The position numbers and the translations under genes were made by a program. From positions 1-51,908 of the forward strand of contig CAZDBA010000009.1 of the NCBI GenBank assembly GCA_964503615.1: DNA of 51,908 nt, written 5' to 3'. Of the stretch, positions 32,476 through 43,700 are shown in pieces. Below the pieces are notes generated by a model. That model was not told the origin of the DNA. It worked only from the letters and a program-made list of their open reading frames with translations, and searched no databases. Each line of letters opens with the position of its first letter. Within the stretch, counting starts at the first letter, position 1. Source of the DNA: CAZDBA01 sp964503615 (GTDB lineage: Bacteria; Planctomycetota; Planctomycetia; Pirellulales; Pirellulaceae).

Positions 32476-34983
32476 TCAGAGTCTTCGAACCAGGTTGCCC
32501 GTTAAAAGCGAGATTATCGCGGCCAGATAGAAAATCCAGGCGATCGACTTGCGAGTTTTCTGCGGAGTAAGTCCTTCGCGGATCTCGTCGGCCTGAATGC
32601 CTTTGATTTGTGTCAGGGATTCAGGAAGTTTTGCATTGAGAGCATATTCCTGTGGATACGGTTGGTCGTAATGCAGGACTTTGATTTTGTCGCTATCCAG
32701 ATCCCGTAACCGCAGTGTTAGATCGGAGTTTTTCTTCATGGGTACTGAGGCGCGATATTGCCCGAGCCCCGTTTCTGTCACGGGAACGATTGTTTCTTCT
32801 CCCTGATCGTCCAGCATCGTCAATTCCCAGTCGACTTGCGATTGTGGGTTTCCTGCGGCGTCAGAGCGGCGAATATTCAGCAGCCAATTATCTTGTACGA
32901 ACTGCGAGTTAACCTGTATTCCCGCTCCATCGTTTTTACGAATAATTCCGCGAAGGATTTGTCCCCAGAACTTTCCGAATTCATCCCACGCCAGCCATCC
33001 GCCACCCCAACGATCACTAAGGTCGCTGGTGTAAGCCATCCCTGTCCCTAATCCATATCGGGAAATCGCAAGCAAGGGATCGCCTGTGTCAGTGATCAGC
33101 AGCATCTGCGCGGTAGGCTTTTGTTTGGTCATGACGTATCCCAACGTCTCAGGCAAATCGGAGTCTTGAAACCCGGCCAGAACAGGATGATCGCCTGCTT
33201 GAACGGTGCTGAAAAAGTCTTCTTTGATCGCCGATTTCGAAGCCTGCATGGTTTCTTTGGTAAAAATCTGCGGAACGTTTGCCGGGTCGTTCGTTTCGTA
33301 ATAGCGACCGCGTCCAATTTCGGCGATGTTGGCCAACAAGTTACGATCGGCTTGGCCAAGGGCAACCGTCGAAACCGTGATTCCACTGTCAACCATTTGT
33401 TGAGTAAGCCCCGCATGGTCGGCCGGTGAGGTATGTCCGTCGCTCAAACAAATCATGTGTTTGATTTTCGCCGATGCGTTTTCCAACATTTCCTTGCCCA
33501 CTACCATGCCAGGGTACATATTCGTGCCTCCGCCAGCGGCAAGAGAATCGATGGCTGCTGCAATCGCTTCCTGTTCGACGCCGGTACGCATCTCACTAAT
33601 CATATAGGGCTGACTGTCGAATCCGACGACACCAATCTGATCCCGAGCTCCGATCAGCTCAGCCGCCGCTTTCGCAGCCTGACGCGCCAAGGCGATCGGC
33701 ACGCCGCTCATCGATCCTGATTTGTCGATGACCAGTACCATTGCAAGCGAAGGTTTTTCCTTTTCCTTTTCAAAACGAGAAACCAAAGGGAGAACTTCTT
33801 CGACAGGTGTCTTGTGGTAACCTCCCAATCCAAAGCTGTCCTCAGACCCCAGCATTGCCAGTCCACCACCAAAGTCGATGACAAATCGCTTCAAGAGTCC
33901 CATTTGCCGAGGCGTCATAAGCGTTGCGGGCATATCGGCAATAATGATCCCGTCAAAAGCCAACATGTCTTCGATCGAATCGGGTACGCCAAATTTCCCT
34001 CGAACCTCGACCGTAAAATCCTGCTCTTCCAATCCCCGTACGAAATCACGCATCTCCTGTTCTTTTTGATGCAGCACTAAAATTCGCGGGCGCCCACGGA
34101 CTTCGATCGTACAACTACGAAGATTGTTGACCGGAAAATGGTCCTCTTCCGGAATCAGTTCGGCTGTCCAGCGACTGGAACCGGGCGTAACCATGTCGAC
34201 ATCGAATTGAAAGCGGTTGGGTGACGTGGCCGAGAGCTGGACATCTTGTTCCTGAACCGCGACACCACGATGGACCATCCGCAAGCGACCTTTGATCGCT
34301 TGATTGGCCTGAACCTGCACCGTCATTCGAACAATCTCGCCGTAGAACGCTTTGGTGGTGGAGGGTCGAAGGTCAACAACCGCCGCCTCCGGGAACGACA
34401 ACGTTTTGATTGTTTGAAAGGCGACTTCGATCTCTTCGTCACGCAATTGGCGTATGGAATCGCTCAACGCGCTTTGGGTTTCCTGGCCATCGCTGAACAA
34501 CACAACTCGTTTGACTTTCCCCGTAGGGAAATCCATCCGCGTTTTAAGCAATGATTCCCCAATACGCGTTGCACTTCGGAATGCATCGTCTGCACCAGAC
34601 TCCTTCCATGAATTGAGCCAATCACGAAGATCGTCTACCGTTGCGAACTTTTTGGTACCGTTTGCCAGAGCGTAAAGGGACCAACTATCGTTACTTTTCA
34701 ATTGTTCAATCGCTGTTTCGATCTGGCTAAGCGACTGGGTTGCTGATTCGAGATCTACCGACTGCGAAACGTCGACCAGGAAATTGACGTGCAGTTCTTT
34801 GGTTTGTGTTAGTAGAAACGGGCGGCAGATTGCCAAGATCAACAGGATCAGCCCCAGAATTCGAAAACCGAGTGAGCTGATTCGCTTCCACCGTTTTGCA
34901 TCAACCAAACTGTAATAGTAAGCGATCAATAGCAATGGAATCAGAAGAAGAAACCAAAGTGGCCTAAGTGAAATGAGTTCCAC
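32476..34983 (-). CDS. VWA-domain membrane protein with glutamine-amidotransferase-like region (Bat-type)
   Basis: Protein of 835 residues, last of the Bat-type series. Two N-terminal hydrophobic helices (about 6-25 and 36-58) are followed by a first VWA domain with DVSQS (71-75), a beta-rich part, and then a class I glutamine-amidotransferase-like Rossmann segment (about 298-400; RILVLHQKEQ, FDGIIIADMPATLMT, GGGLAMLGSEDS). A second VWA domain carries a complete MIDAS motif DKSGS (420-424), and a terminal helix ends WIFYLAAIISLLTGNLVRRL. Such proteins sit in the membrane with metal-dependent ligand-binding domains outside. It starts at ATG 34983, one base after the stop of the BatA-like gene, so the two are translationally coupled. 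Confidence 0.9.
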   Translation of the reverse strand: MELISLRPLWFLLLIPLLLIAYYYSLVDAKRWKRISSLGFRILGLILLILAICRPFLLTQTKELHVNFLVDVSQSVDLESATQSLSQIETAIEQLKSNDSWSLYALANGTKKFATVDDLRDWLNSWKESGADDAFRSATRIGESLLKTRMDFPTGKVKRVVLFSDGQETQSALSDSIRQLRDEEIEVAFQTIKTLSFPEAAVVDLRPSTTKAFYGEIVRMTVQVQANQAIKGRLRMVHRGVAVQEQDVQLSATSPNRFQFDVDMVTPGSSRWTAELIPEEDHFPVNNLRSCTIEVRGRPRILVLHQKEQEMRDFVRGLEEQDFTVEVRGKFGVPDSIEDMLAFDGIIIADMPATLMTPRQMGLLKRFVIDFGGGLAMLGSEDSFGLGGYHKTPVEEVLPLVSRFEKEKEKPSLAMVLVIDKSGSMSGVPIALARQAAKAAAELIGARDQIGVVGFDSQPYMISEMRTGVEQEAIAAAIDSLAAGGGTNMYPGMVVGKEMLENASAKIKHMICLSDGHTSPADHAGLTQQMVDSGITVSTVALGQADRNLLANIAEIGRGRYYETNDPANVPQIFTKETMQASKSAIKEDFFSTVQAGDHPVLAGFQDSDLPETLGYVMTKQKPTAQMLLITDTGDPLLAISRYGLGTGMAYTSDLSDRWGGGWLAWDEFGKFWGQILRGIIRKNDGAGIQVNSQFVQDNWLLNIRRSDAAGNPQSQVDWELTMLDDQGEETIVPVTETGLGQYRASVPMKKNSDLTLRLRDLDSDKIKVLHYDQPYPQEYALNAKLPESLTQIKGIQADEIREGLTPQKTRKSIAWIFYLAAIISLLTGNLVRRL

Positions 34984-34984
34984 G

Positions 34985-36820
34985 TTACCCCACCTTTCGC
35001 CGTTGATACAAAACTGATTCCAACGTGATCACAACGATCGCTATCAACGAGAGGAGCCCAACCGGCGACCAGCCGCGGCTGATCGGTTTGCTGGTGTCTT
35101 TGATTTTAGAGTTGTCCAGTAAAGTTTCGTCTGCGGAAAGCAAGCTGCATCCGACTTGCCAATCTCCGTTTTCGTTATCCAATTCGTAATACCCGGTTTG
35201 TACCAGTGGGCCAAAACTTGACTCGGTGGTTTCGATTGACTCTTGATCGGCAAAAGTGATCGTGGTTTTTTCGCCCTCTTGAACGCCCGGGATGGTAGCC
35301 AGTTGACTCGTCGCGTAAGTGGATTGGACTTCTTCAGTACGACCGGACAAGTGTGTTGCGGTTGAGTAGACCAAAACGGGAAAGAATGCGCTAAAGTAAA
35401 ACTCGGAAATGACAGGGTCCATGTTAACGATCACCGCCGATTGACCGGAACGAGTCGAGCGATAGATTAATGGTGTGCCGTCTTCTGATGCGACCCACAC
35501 CTCAGCTCCCGGCGGCGCAGTCAGTTTTCTGGCTCCGATGTACGGGATGGCTGCCGCGTCGAGAAAGCGGACAACGGGGTGTTCTTCGTCCAAAACTTGA
35601 GGAGCAGCCGATTCGAATTCTTCGCCCAGGTTGCTCCACCAAACTGATTCGCCTGATGGCTGGAAAATTAGCAGGTTGCCCGCCGCTGACGACAACGATT
35701 CTCCACTGCCGACGGAGAGCACTCCTTCTCCGGGCTCAACCAATTTCAACAAGCCGCCGTTTCCCTGAAACGCAACGACGCTGTTTTCAAAAAAGAAACG
35801 GTCTTCGGCCGAAACAGAAACTTTGATAGGTCGGTGAGGAGGTAAAGTCAAAAATGCGTGGTTGTCGTCCTCCAGTGAGTCATCGACGTCCAGACTCACA
35901 CTCCACTTTCCCGATTCAGCGGCTTCGAGTTCAAATACTTCTGCGGGATTAATTCCAGGTTTAATTTCCAAAGGAATCACTCGCACGAGGTTTTCTGCGT
36001 CTCCCTGTGTAACAGAAAGGTCTACAGAAACGGTCTTTTTGTGGCTGGAACCGATTTTGAAAAACAAGCCAGCTCGATTGCCGGGCAGTCGTTTCAGATC
36101 ACAGGCCACGATTCCGACGTTACCTTGAGTGGAACTGCCAACCTTGAGGAGCTCGACTGATTCAGGAGCTTTAAGACAGCCATCGGTGATCAGGATCACA
36201 CGGTGGTTCGCTGTCGATTCTGTTTTCGTTTCGTTTGTGCTGTCCGAATCGTCGGTTGAATCGGTTGAGTCTTCACTGTCTGAACCGCTTTCCGAATCGG
36301 TTTGGAATTGATCGAGTACTGAGGCGCGAAAGGGCAGGGGAGTGGGCTCGATCGAGTCGATTGCTTCCAACAGGTTCCGTGGGTTGTCTGTCAGATTACT
36401 GCGGTAGACCGTTTCGTTGGAGACGGTTGCGATGCTACAGCGTTGGGAGCCGTTAAGTGCACGAACGATATCGGCGGCAACTGACTTGGCCTTCTCCAGT
36501 CGTGTTGAGCCTCCTTCGCTGGCGTTCATCGAAGCACTATTGTCGATCAGCAGGATCAAATCCTTGCGGTCGTCTGACTTCCAAAAAGGGCTGGCCATTG
36601 CAAGCACAATGCAGGCAAACACCATTGCCATCAGCAAAAGGCTGAGTAGATCTCGCAATCGTTGAAAGAGCGTTTGTGAACGCTTTTCCTTGAAGATATT
36701 GTCCCACAAAAAGTAGGCGGTGGTAGGTTTGCGAACTGGGCTGACCTTGAGCAAGTAAATTGCGATCAAGGGAATCAGGCTAAGGAACGCCCAGAAGAAA
36801 ACAGGATTTGCAAAACTCAA
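34985..36820 (-). CDS. BatA-like VWA-domain membrane protein
   Basis: Protein of 611 residues. The N-terminus (about 1-80) has the aerotolerance-regulator pattern: two hydrophobic helices around PVFFWAFLSLIPLIAIYLLK and LRDLLSLLLMAMVFACIVLA. A VWA domain with MIDAS motif DNSAS (93-97) follows. It is interrupted by a low-complexity Ser/Asp/Thr/Glu stretch (about 175-215, ESGSDSEDSTDSTDDSDS) that looks like a disordered acidic loop. A terminal helix (LLSLIAIVVITLESVLY) closes the protein. The ATG overlaps the DUF58 gene by 4 bases. This family acts with MoxR ATPases; the role in planctomycetes is unknown. Confidence 0.88.
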   Translation of the reverse strand: MSFANPVFFWAFLSLIPLIAIYLLKVSPVRKPTTAYFLWDNIFKEKRSQTLFQRLRDLLSLLLMAMVFACIVLAMASPFWKSDDRKDLILLIDNSASMNASEGGSTRLEKAKSVAADIVRALNGSQRCSIATVSNETVYRSNLTDNPRNLLEAIDSIEPTPLPFRASVLDQFQTDSESGSDSEDSTDSTDDSDSTNETKTESTANHRVILITDGCLKAPESVELLKVGSSTQGNVGIVACDLKRLPGNRAGLFFKIGSSHKKTVSVDLSVTQGDAENLVRVIPLEIKPGINPAEVFELEAAESGKWSVSLDVDDSLEDDNHAFLTLPPHRPIKVSVSAEDRFFFENSVVAFQGNGGLLKLVEPGEGVLSVGSGESLSSAAGNLLIFQPSGESVWWSNLGEEFESAAPQVLDEEHPVVRFLDAAAIPYIGARKLTAPPGAEVWVASEDGTPLIYRSTRSGQSAVIVNMDPVISEFYFSAFFPVLVYSTATHLSGRTEEVQSTYATSQLATIPGVQEGEKTTITFADQESIETTESSFGPLVQTGYYELDNENGDWQVGCSLLSADETLLDNSKIKDTSKPISRGWSPVGLLSLIAIVVITLESVLYQRRKVG

Positions 36821-37698
36821 GCGACTAATCCTCCACGACGGAGAATTTCCTGAATGACTCGTTCGAACGAAATCTCAGGCGTTGTTGTAGCCAATCCGAT
36901 TCCACGACGAGCACAAGACTTGTTCAATTGGTTATTCCAGTCGGCGACCGCTTTTTCGTACGCGGCTGCTTCGCGAGGTGAAATGGTGACCTTACGCCGT
37001 TGTTGGGTTTCCACGCATTCCAACTCGATGTCGCCTTTCCAATCGCATTTCAAATCGTCATCGTTTTGAACTTGGAGGCAGTAGACATCGTGTTTGTGCC
37101 ATTGGAGATAGTTCAGTCCGTCATCGAATCCGCCGGGAAACAAAAAGTCGGAGATCATGATCACGACCGACCGACGTTTGTGTCGCGACTGAAACAATCG
37201 TGCACATTCATTGAAGCGGGTGTCACCTGTCGATGTTTGAGCGTTCTCCAGTCCAGTGAGAAACGGTAACGCGTTTCCTCTACCACGACAGGGAGTAAGG
37301 AGCGGGGTTAACGTTTCGCCCATTCCATAGACGGCCAGTCGGTCGAGGCTGTTGAGCGCGATATAACCCAATGCGGCGGCTAGTTGTCGAGCGTACAGGA
37401 ACTTTGACTCCATCGAGCGACTGCTGTCGAGCAAAATGTAGATCGTGGTGTCTTCTTCGACCTCAAACAGCTTGATCACCAAGTTCTCAAACCTGGCAAA
37501 AACACGCCAGTCGATCGCTCGGTAGTCGGCTCCGAAATAGTACTCGGCATAATCGGCGAACGTGACACCCGTACCCTTCTTGGTGCTTTTTCGATCGGCT
37601 TGCAAAGATCCGCTGAGAACCTTGCGCGCCAACAAAAACAGCGAGTCAAGACGGCGGATGAATGCCGGGTCGGTAAAAAGGGTGGTTTGTTTTGCCAT
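36817..37698 (-). CDS. DUF58-domain protein
   Basis: Protein of 293 residues with the DUF58 signature GADYRAIDWRVFAR and a degenerate VWA fold (YILLDSSRSMESKF with DSSRS as a MIDAS-like motif; VVIMISDFLFPGGFDDG). DUF58 proteins almost always pair with MoxR ATPases and are thought to be their partner or client. There is no signal peptide or membrane helix. It follows the MoxR gene (123-base gap) and overlaps the BatA-like gene by 4 bases (ATGA). Confidence 0.93.
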   Translation of the reverse strand: MAKQTTLFTDPAFIRRLDSLFLLARKVLSGSLQADRKSTKKGTGVTFADYAEYYFGADYRAIDWRVFARFENLVIKLFEVEEDTTIYILLDSSRSMESKFLYARQLAAALGYIALNSLDRLAVYGMGETLTPLLTPCRGRGNALPFLTGLENAQTSTGDTRFNECARLFQSRHKRRSVVIMISDFLFPGGFDDGLNYLQWHKHDVYCLQVQNDDDLKCDWKGDIELECVETQQRRKVTISPREAAAYEKAVADWNNQLNKSCARRGIGLATTTPEISFERVIQEILRRGGLVA

Positions 37699-37821
37699 GA
37701 AGTAAAAGCAGGGTCAGCGCTGTTAAATCCCAAGGTCGGTAAAATCAAGGTGGATTTCGATCAAAGCAAAATTGACGTTCGACAGTCGTGCAATTCTCTT
37801 TGAAAGATTGAAAAGCGTGCT

Positions 37822-38811
37822 CTATCGAATCGTGTCGATGACGCTTTCCACTACGGCATCGGTACTCATCCCCTCCGCTTCGCCTTCGAAGCTGAGCATC
37901 ACACGGTGTCGCAGTGCGGGCAGTGCCATGCGGTTAACGTCTTCGGTGGCCACATGGAACCGACCGTCCAATAACGCGCGAGCTCGTGCAGCACTGAGGA
38001 TCGCCTGAGCGCCGCGTGGCGATGATCCATAACGGACGAATTTTTTTACTGAGTCGGGAGAGTTAGGATCGTCTGGGTGCGTAGCACGCACGACTTTGAC
38101 CAAGTGGTTTTGCACGCTGGAGTCGATAGGGACTTCTCGCAACAAGCGGCCCATTTGCATAATGTCCTCGCCGGTTGCCACGGCAGAGATCTCGGGCTGG
38201 ACGTTGCCTCCCGTTCGGTTGAGAATTTCTGAGAACTCGTCGTGGCTGGGTAGACCGACGAACAACTTGAAAAAGAAACGGTCGAGTTGAGCTTCGGGCA
38301 GCGGAAAAGTTCCGTCCTGCTCAATTGGGTTTTGAGTCGCCAAAGTAAAAAATGGCAGGTCCAGTTTGTGCGTTTTGCCCGCAACGGTAACCGATTTTTC
38401 CTGCATCGTTTCCAGTAGTGCCGATTGGGTCTTAGGGGTGGCGCGATTGATCTCGTCAGCCAACAGTACGTTGCAAAATACAGGGCCCGGTTGGAACTCC
38501 AGCTGTTTTCTGCCATCACGGTCCAACAGGACCTGGGTGCCCACAATGTCGGCCGGTAGCAGGTCGGGAGTGAACTGAATTCGGTTGTAGTTAAGGTCTA
38601 ACGCTTTACTAATCGTCGTGACCAAGGCAGTTTTACCCAAGCCTGGAACGCCTTCGAGCAAGACGTGGCCGCCGCATACAACAGCAATAAGGACCTCTTC
38701 GATAATGTCCTGTTGTCCAACGATGAATTTTGAGATCTCATTCCGTAAGCGATCAAAGGTGGCGACGAAGTCAGCAACGGACTGCTTCGTACTATCAGAA
38801 ACTGTTGACAC
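37822..38811 (-). CDS. MoxR-family AAA+ ATPase
   Basis: ATPase of 329 residues. Walker A is GVPGLGKT (54-61), Walker B LLADEIN (116-122), and the sensor region has TLATQNPIEQDGTFPLPEAQLDRF, diagnostic of MoxR. The C-terminal lid contains YGSSPRGAQAILSAARARAL. MoxR proteins act as chaperone-like ATPases that mature or remodel complexes with VWA partners, in this case probably the DUF58 and two VWA proteins downstream. The start is GTG at 38811, with a GGGAG stretch some 12 bases upstream. Confidence 0.95.
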   Translation of the reverse strand: MSTVSDSTKQSVADFVATFDRLRNEISKFIVGQQDIIEEVLIAVVCGGHVLLEGVPGLGKTALVTTISKALDLNYNRIQFTPDLLPADIVGTQVLLDRDGRKQLEFQPGPVFCNVLLADEINRATPKTQSALLETMQEKSVTVAGKTHKLDLPFFTLATQNPIEQDGTFPLPEAQLDRFFFKLFVGLPSHDEFSEILNRTGGNVQPEISAVATGEDIMQMGRLLREVPIDSSVQNHLVKVVRATHPDDPNSPDSVKKFVRYGSSPRGAQAILSAARARALLDGRFHVATEDVNRMALPALRHRVMLSFEGEAEGMSTDAVVESVIDTIR

Positions 38812-38903
38812 TCTGGATGTGCTCCCGTTAATTCAATGCGTAGAGTAATTGGTTGATTGTAATTGGTGATTGATTCGATTGATGGTTAGTTTTGCTGCCG
38901 AGC

Positions 38904-40667
38904 CTATTTTTCTGATTCAGCAGGTGCGAGTTGTGAAGTGTTATCTTCGTCCGCGATATCGTGGATGTTAGTAAAGTAATTTTTGACACCCGATTTGAGA
39001 TCTTCGGGAACATCCTCCCGTTCAACAAACGATTCAAATTGGCGTTTGAACTCTCGTTTCGTTGCCTTGGCCGTTCGCCCGCTAACACCTGTTCCATCTT
39101 CGGCAGCTTCGATCTTGGTGAGCGAGGGGCCTTTTCCTTTAAGCCCTTTGAGTTTTGTAAATTGGCCGTTGTCGATTCGTTCGTCGCGAACATTTCGCAT
39201 CGTTTCGTCGACACCGTTTCCAGCTTTTAGACCGCCTTTACCTTTACTCTTTCGTCCAGCCAAGCTGCCTTGGCATTGAGAGCATTTTTTTCCAAGCGCT
39301 TTCAACTTTCGTGCAGCGGCTCGTTTTTTTGCCATTCGAGAAAGCTTTTTGGCCAGTTCGTCCAGTTCAGACTCCATTGCGTTTTCGCAACCTTCACATT
39401 CTTCGCAGGCTTCTGCCCACTCAAGGTCCTGTTCGTCTCCTTCTTCCCAATCGGCCAGTTCCATTTCTTCGAGTTGGTCGTCCAGCTCTTCCATCGCTTC
39501 GTCAAGCGCTTCGAGCATGTCGACCAATTCGCCATCCTCACCATCAGAAGGTTCGCCTTCGGCCATCTCTTGATCGGACTGTTCACCGGCTTGGCCTTCT
39601 TTGCTTTTGGCAGTCTTGTCTGATTGCTTTCCATTGGCTCCCGCATTGCCTTTTTGGCGATTTCCTGCATTGTTTCTTGCTGCGTCTGCCATTCGGCGAG
39701 CGGCCGCTTTTAGCTTTGCCAACTCTTTGCGTCTCTCGGAGACCTTCTTCGGGTTCTCCATGTCTCCGTCCGGCTCCATTTCTTTCAGGTCTTCACCGGC
39801 TTTTTTGTACTTTTTCTGTTCCAGCAGTTCGGCCAACTTTCGCAGCTCTTCGTCTTTTCTTAATTCTTCTGCGGCGCGATCGAGCAGTTTCTCGTCTTTC
39901 TTCTGTTGCAATGCGAGACTTGCCTTTTGGATCTTGCGCTCCAGTTTCGCATACTGTCGCATCGCTTCCTTGCGATCTTTTGTTTCTTCCAGTTCATCGA
40001 CCCATTTTCGAAGTTTTTCAGGGTCGAGCATCGCTCGTTCTTCTTTGTCGTCCAGCGAAGTATCAAGCTCGTCGATCAACTCGCGGATTTCCTGGTTGAG
40101 CGCTGATGTCGCCGCAACCGTCTCTGCCTCTTCCGCAGCTTTTCGGACCACGGCATCGCTAGGCCCTTTGAATCCCAGTGCGATTGCGATCATGGCCATG
40201 ATTATGGCAAGTGCGGCCAAGCGATAAGGAGGTTGGTAACGAATGTTGTCCAGTGATGATTGGTCAACGAGTTCTTCAGTCTGGTCCGATTGGAGTTTGT
40301 AAAAGTCTCCGTCCAAACCGGCTTCGGAAAAGTTGGAGCATGAACGTACGGAATCTTTAAGCCCATAGAACTCGTCGGCAAAGTGAGCCGCATGATCTTC
40401 GCTGACTCGACGCATGCACCAAGTGATCAATCCACCCATCGCTGCCAGTCCTGCAACGATCCCGTACCAATAAAGCGGGACCCGATAGCCCGGCCAGACA
40501 TACGCAATCGCGATCAGCAAAATCGTTGCACTTCCGATTGCAGTTGCCCACCATCCAATGTTTAACAAGCGGTGTTTGTTAATCCGCTTGCGAACACTTT
40601 GGATAAACCCTTGCACACGTTTGGGTTCACCGTTTTGCTGACCGGTCCTGGTTTGATCGCTGTTCAT
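38904..40667 (-). CDS. Membrane protein with long charged coiled-coil region
   Basis: Protein of about 587 residues. A basic N-terminus leads to two hydrophobic helices (about 38-60 and 66-86) and a third (about 150-172, LAALAIIMAMIAIALGF), followed by roughly 400 residues of Lys/Glu/Asp/Gln-rich helix, strongly predicted coiled coil or disordered. A cluster of cysteines lies in the second half (ACEECEGCENAM and KKCSQCQGS), which could bind metal or form disulfides. Its position just before moxR, after the giant TPR gene, fits the 'uncharacterised membrane protein' slot of planctomycete MoxR operons. I start at ATG 40667; the frame opens six codons upstream at TTG 40685. No enzymatic motif. 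Confidence 0.75.
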   Translation of the reverse strand: MNSDQTRTGQQNGEPKRVQGFIQSVRKRINKHRLLNIGWWATAIGSATILLIAIAYVWPGYRVPLYWYGIVAGLAAMGGLITWCMRRVSEDHAAHFADEFYGLKDSVRSCSNFSEAGLDGDFYKLQSDQTEELVDQSSLDNIRYQPPYRLAALAIIMAMIAIALGFKGPSDAVVRKAAEEAETVAATSALNQEIRELIDELDTSLDDKEERAMLDPEKLRKWVDELEETKDRKEAMRQYAKLERKIQKASLALQQKKDEKLLDRAAEELRKDEELRKLAELLEQKKYKKAGEDLKEMEPDGDMENPKKVSERRKELAKLKAAARRMADAARNNAGNRQKGNAGANGKQSDKTAKSKEGQAGEQSDQEMAEGEPSDGEDGELVDMLEALDEAMEELDDQLEEMELADWEEGDEQDLEWAEACEECEGCENAMESELDELAKKLSRMAKKRAAARKLKALGKKCSQCQGSLAGRKSKGKGGLKAGNGVDETMRNVRDERIDNGQFTKLKGLKGKGPSLTKIEAAEDGTGVSGRTAKATKREFKRQFESFVEREDVPEDLKSGVKNYFTNIHDIADEDNTSQLAPAESEK

Positions 40668-40734
40668 AGGATTGCTTTTGGGCAAGGTTTTCGAATGTGT
40701 TTGAATACGATTTGCAGTTAAATGATAGCCTGAT

Positions 40735-43700
40735 TTACTCGTCGGTGTCCAACTCGATAATCAAGTCGTTATATTTTGTCTCAAAGTCCCCATATAGTTG
40801 GTCGACGTCGACATCTTCCAGCTTAGCCTTTGCCTCATCGGACTTGCCAAGTTGGCTTAGCACGTCTGCCAATTCGACTTTGCGATTCGACAACGCCTTC
40901 TCCATTTTATCTGTTGTGCCGTTCAACGCTTTTTCAAACGAGACAGCGGCGGCTTCGAGTTGTTTCATTTTCAACTGTTGCCGTCCGATCTGGCTCCATG
41001 ATTCACCGTCGACTGGATTGATCTCGGCAAGTTCACTACCACGGGATACGAGCAGTTCATTGGTTAACAATCCTGCTTCCACAGCACCTTCCAGGCCGTA
41101 ACTGTTTTTTGAGCATCCTTTGCACGACCCTTGGACGCCTTCCTTGAAGTGGTCAGAGCCGATATCGAACTCAGCGTCCTTGCCGAACTGCCAAATCGTC
41201 TTTGCCAATTCAAACCGTTTCTCATCGGTCATTTCAGGCCCCGCCTTGACGTACTCAGCTGCCATGTCCCACATGTCATCTATGTCCCCCGCTTGTGAGT
41301 CTTCCCACGCCGGGCTCGAAGTCTTGAATTCATCAATCCAATTGTTGTACGCCTCCATGTTTCCGGAGATGATGTGGGCAAAAAGATTAAGCGTGTTTAC
41401 TGTGCCACTGCCGTAATCGTTTTCTTTCGGAATAGCCATTTTTCGTAACTCAGGAAGCAGGTCAGAAATTCCCTGTTCATCACTTTGAGCAATGTATTGA
41501 GAGAGGCCGTCGCTAATGCCGTTCTCAAATTGCTGGACCATCTGGTTGTATTGATAGTCGCTGTCAGAAGGTGCATTATCGCTCAGCATAGCCCGCGTCT
41601 TTATAAATGGTTTCGCGTCGCCATTTCGAAGCGCCATCCTGACATGAGCCGTAAGGATCTGTTGGTTTCCTGAGAACCGGTCGTCGTAGGTGTTCCGTTG
41701 CCATAAGTCAATCGAGCGGATTTTCTCTGCGACTTCGGCCAACGGTTGCTGGATATGTTCCTTGGCATTGCGAGCATCTTGCAGCACGATCAGACAGGAT
41801 TGACGATCAGAAGCACTCGCGAATTCGGTGTTGCTGAATCGTTCTGCCAGTATCTCCATTCTTGCTTTTCGATCCACCTCATACTTTTCCGATTCGTCTT
41901 TGGGGTCTTTCATACATGAAAACCAGGATTCGGCAAATAACTTTGCTCCTTCGTTCGGCAATAACTCCAGGAACTTGGGCATCGTTTCATGAAATGATTT
42001 GGTGTACTCAAAATCGTAATTTTCCAGAGACTCAGGAGGTGAACCGGTAATTGAATTTCGACGCCAAGCTCCCAGCGCGAGTTTCGGATAGCCAAGCCGA
42101 ATCAAGGCTCCGAGAACGGTTGGATCCCCTGCGTTTCCTTCTTGGTATCGCATTAGCTTTTTGACGCTGGCTTGATCGTCGGTGGCATGAAAAAACTCTA
42201 AGGCAGAGACGATCTCTTTCCCCTGCATATAAGAATTTGAGTTGGTGAACGATTTCTGCCAAGCTTTCGAAAGCGGTTTTCCATTCTCCTTGAGATTGGG
42301 GTCGTCCATGTTTCGAGCGATATCGAACAGTTTAGAGAAGACTTCGCCGTTTCCAACTAAATTCGATTCGCTGCCGACACTGATTACCGAAGTACATTGC
42401 CACACGTTCTCAACGGGCAAGGTTGCATCACCGATCACAAGCGTCTCGGCCAAATCGACCCTTCGGCCCAATGGGATGCTTTCATCGTTGATCATTTGCA
42501 TCCATTCTGCCTGCCAATCGTTGGCTGCTGCATTTCGCGAATTTTTTTCAGGAGGAGTATCACTAAACGGATCTGAGTTTTTCGAATCGAAGTTCTCTGA
42601 ATAGGATTTGCGAAGTGCCAATGCGAGTTTCCATGTGCGAGCCAACTCGGGGTGTTTACCACCATCGGATTCCATCTCAGCCCACTCGATCGCTTTGTCC
42701 AGTTTTTCAGGTGTAGTATTTTCCAGGAAACGATAGTAGACCGTCAGAAGTTCAAGGGTGTTCTGTTCTGGAAGATTGGAGCCGATTTCCTGATAAAGGC
42801 TGTTCAGCGTTTTTACATACGCAAGATTCTTGTCTTTTGATTTGTTCCTTTTTTTCTTGCCTAGTTTTTGAAACTCAGTCTGTAAAAATCTGGCGAAGTT
42901 CCTGTTGAGGCTTTCGGTGATTCGAACATCGACCTTGTCTTCGTTGTTCAAGAGTGCGATGGCCAATCCCATCGTCTCGAAGCTGGAATTTCTAGACACG
43001 ATTGATTTTAAAAGGTTGGAAGCAAAATTGGTAGAAATGCCATTGTAAGAGTTGGATTGGTTGATCTTCTGCATCCAGTTGCTGACTTTGACAAACGCGG
43101 TAGAAATCTGCTCCGTTTCGGACGGGTCGATATCCCCCAACACTCGTGCGGCCCATTCGTCCATGTTGTAAGTTTCAACATCCAAGTCGCTCATCCTTTT
43201 GGCCGCTATAAGTTTTTGCAAATCCTTATTGGCCAAAGTGCCGACCACTTTCTTTATCATCTTGTCTGCAATTTTGCCATTCTTGGTAAGTTTGTCCTTG
43301 GAGGAGGAACTTTTATTCCTCACTTCATCACGGAACTTTGCCAAAGCAAGAATGCGCTCATCACTGATAGATTCCAGTTGTTCGAGGTGCTCTCCCAACA
43401 AAATGTTGAACTCGAATTTGCTGAATTTTTCCTGCAAGATTAACAGGATAACCTCTTCGCCGAACTGTAGTTCTTCTTTGTCTTCAAGCAGTTCGATCGC
43501 TTCGTTTTTCAACTCTTCTTTACGCCATTGAAGTTGACTAATCGCGCTGCCCCAGACGGTCGTCTGCTCAGATTCCCGCCCGAAAAGGTAGGGGTCAAAG
43601 TCTTTGAGCTCACCCATTAGGCCAACCGTTTCGAAAATGGCAAGCAATTGTTCTCCGTCCCTAACGTAATCAGTGACATTTGAGATCTGATACCTTAAAT

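Noticed and set aside
39311..40099. Long Arg/Leu/Pro-rich open frame on the plus strand
   Set aside because: Antisense of the Glu/Lys coiled-coil gene; composition is dictated by that repeat.
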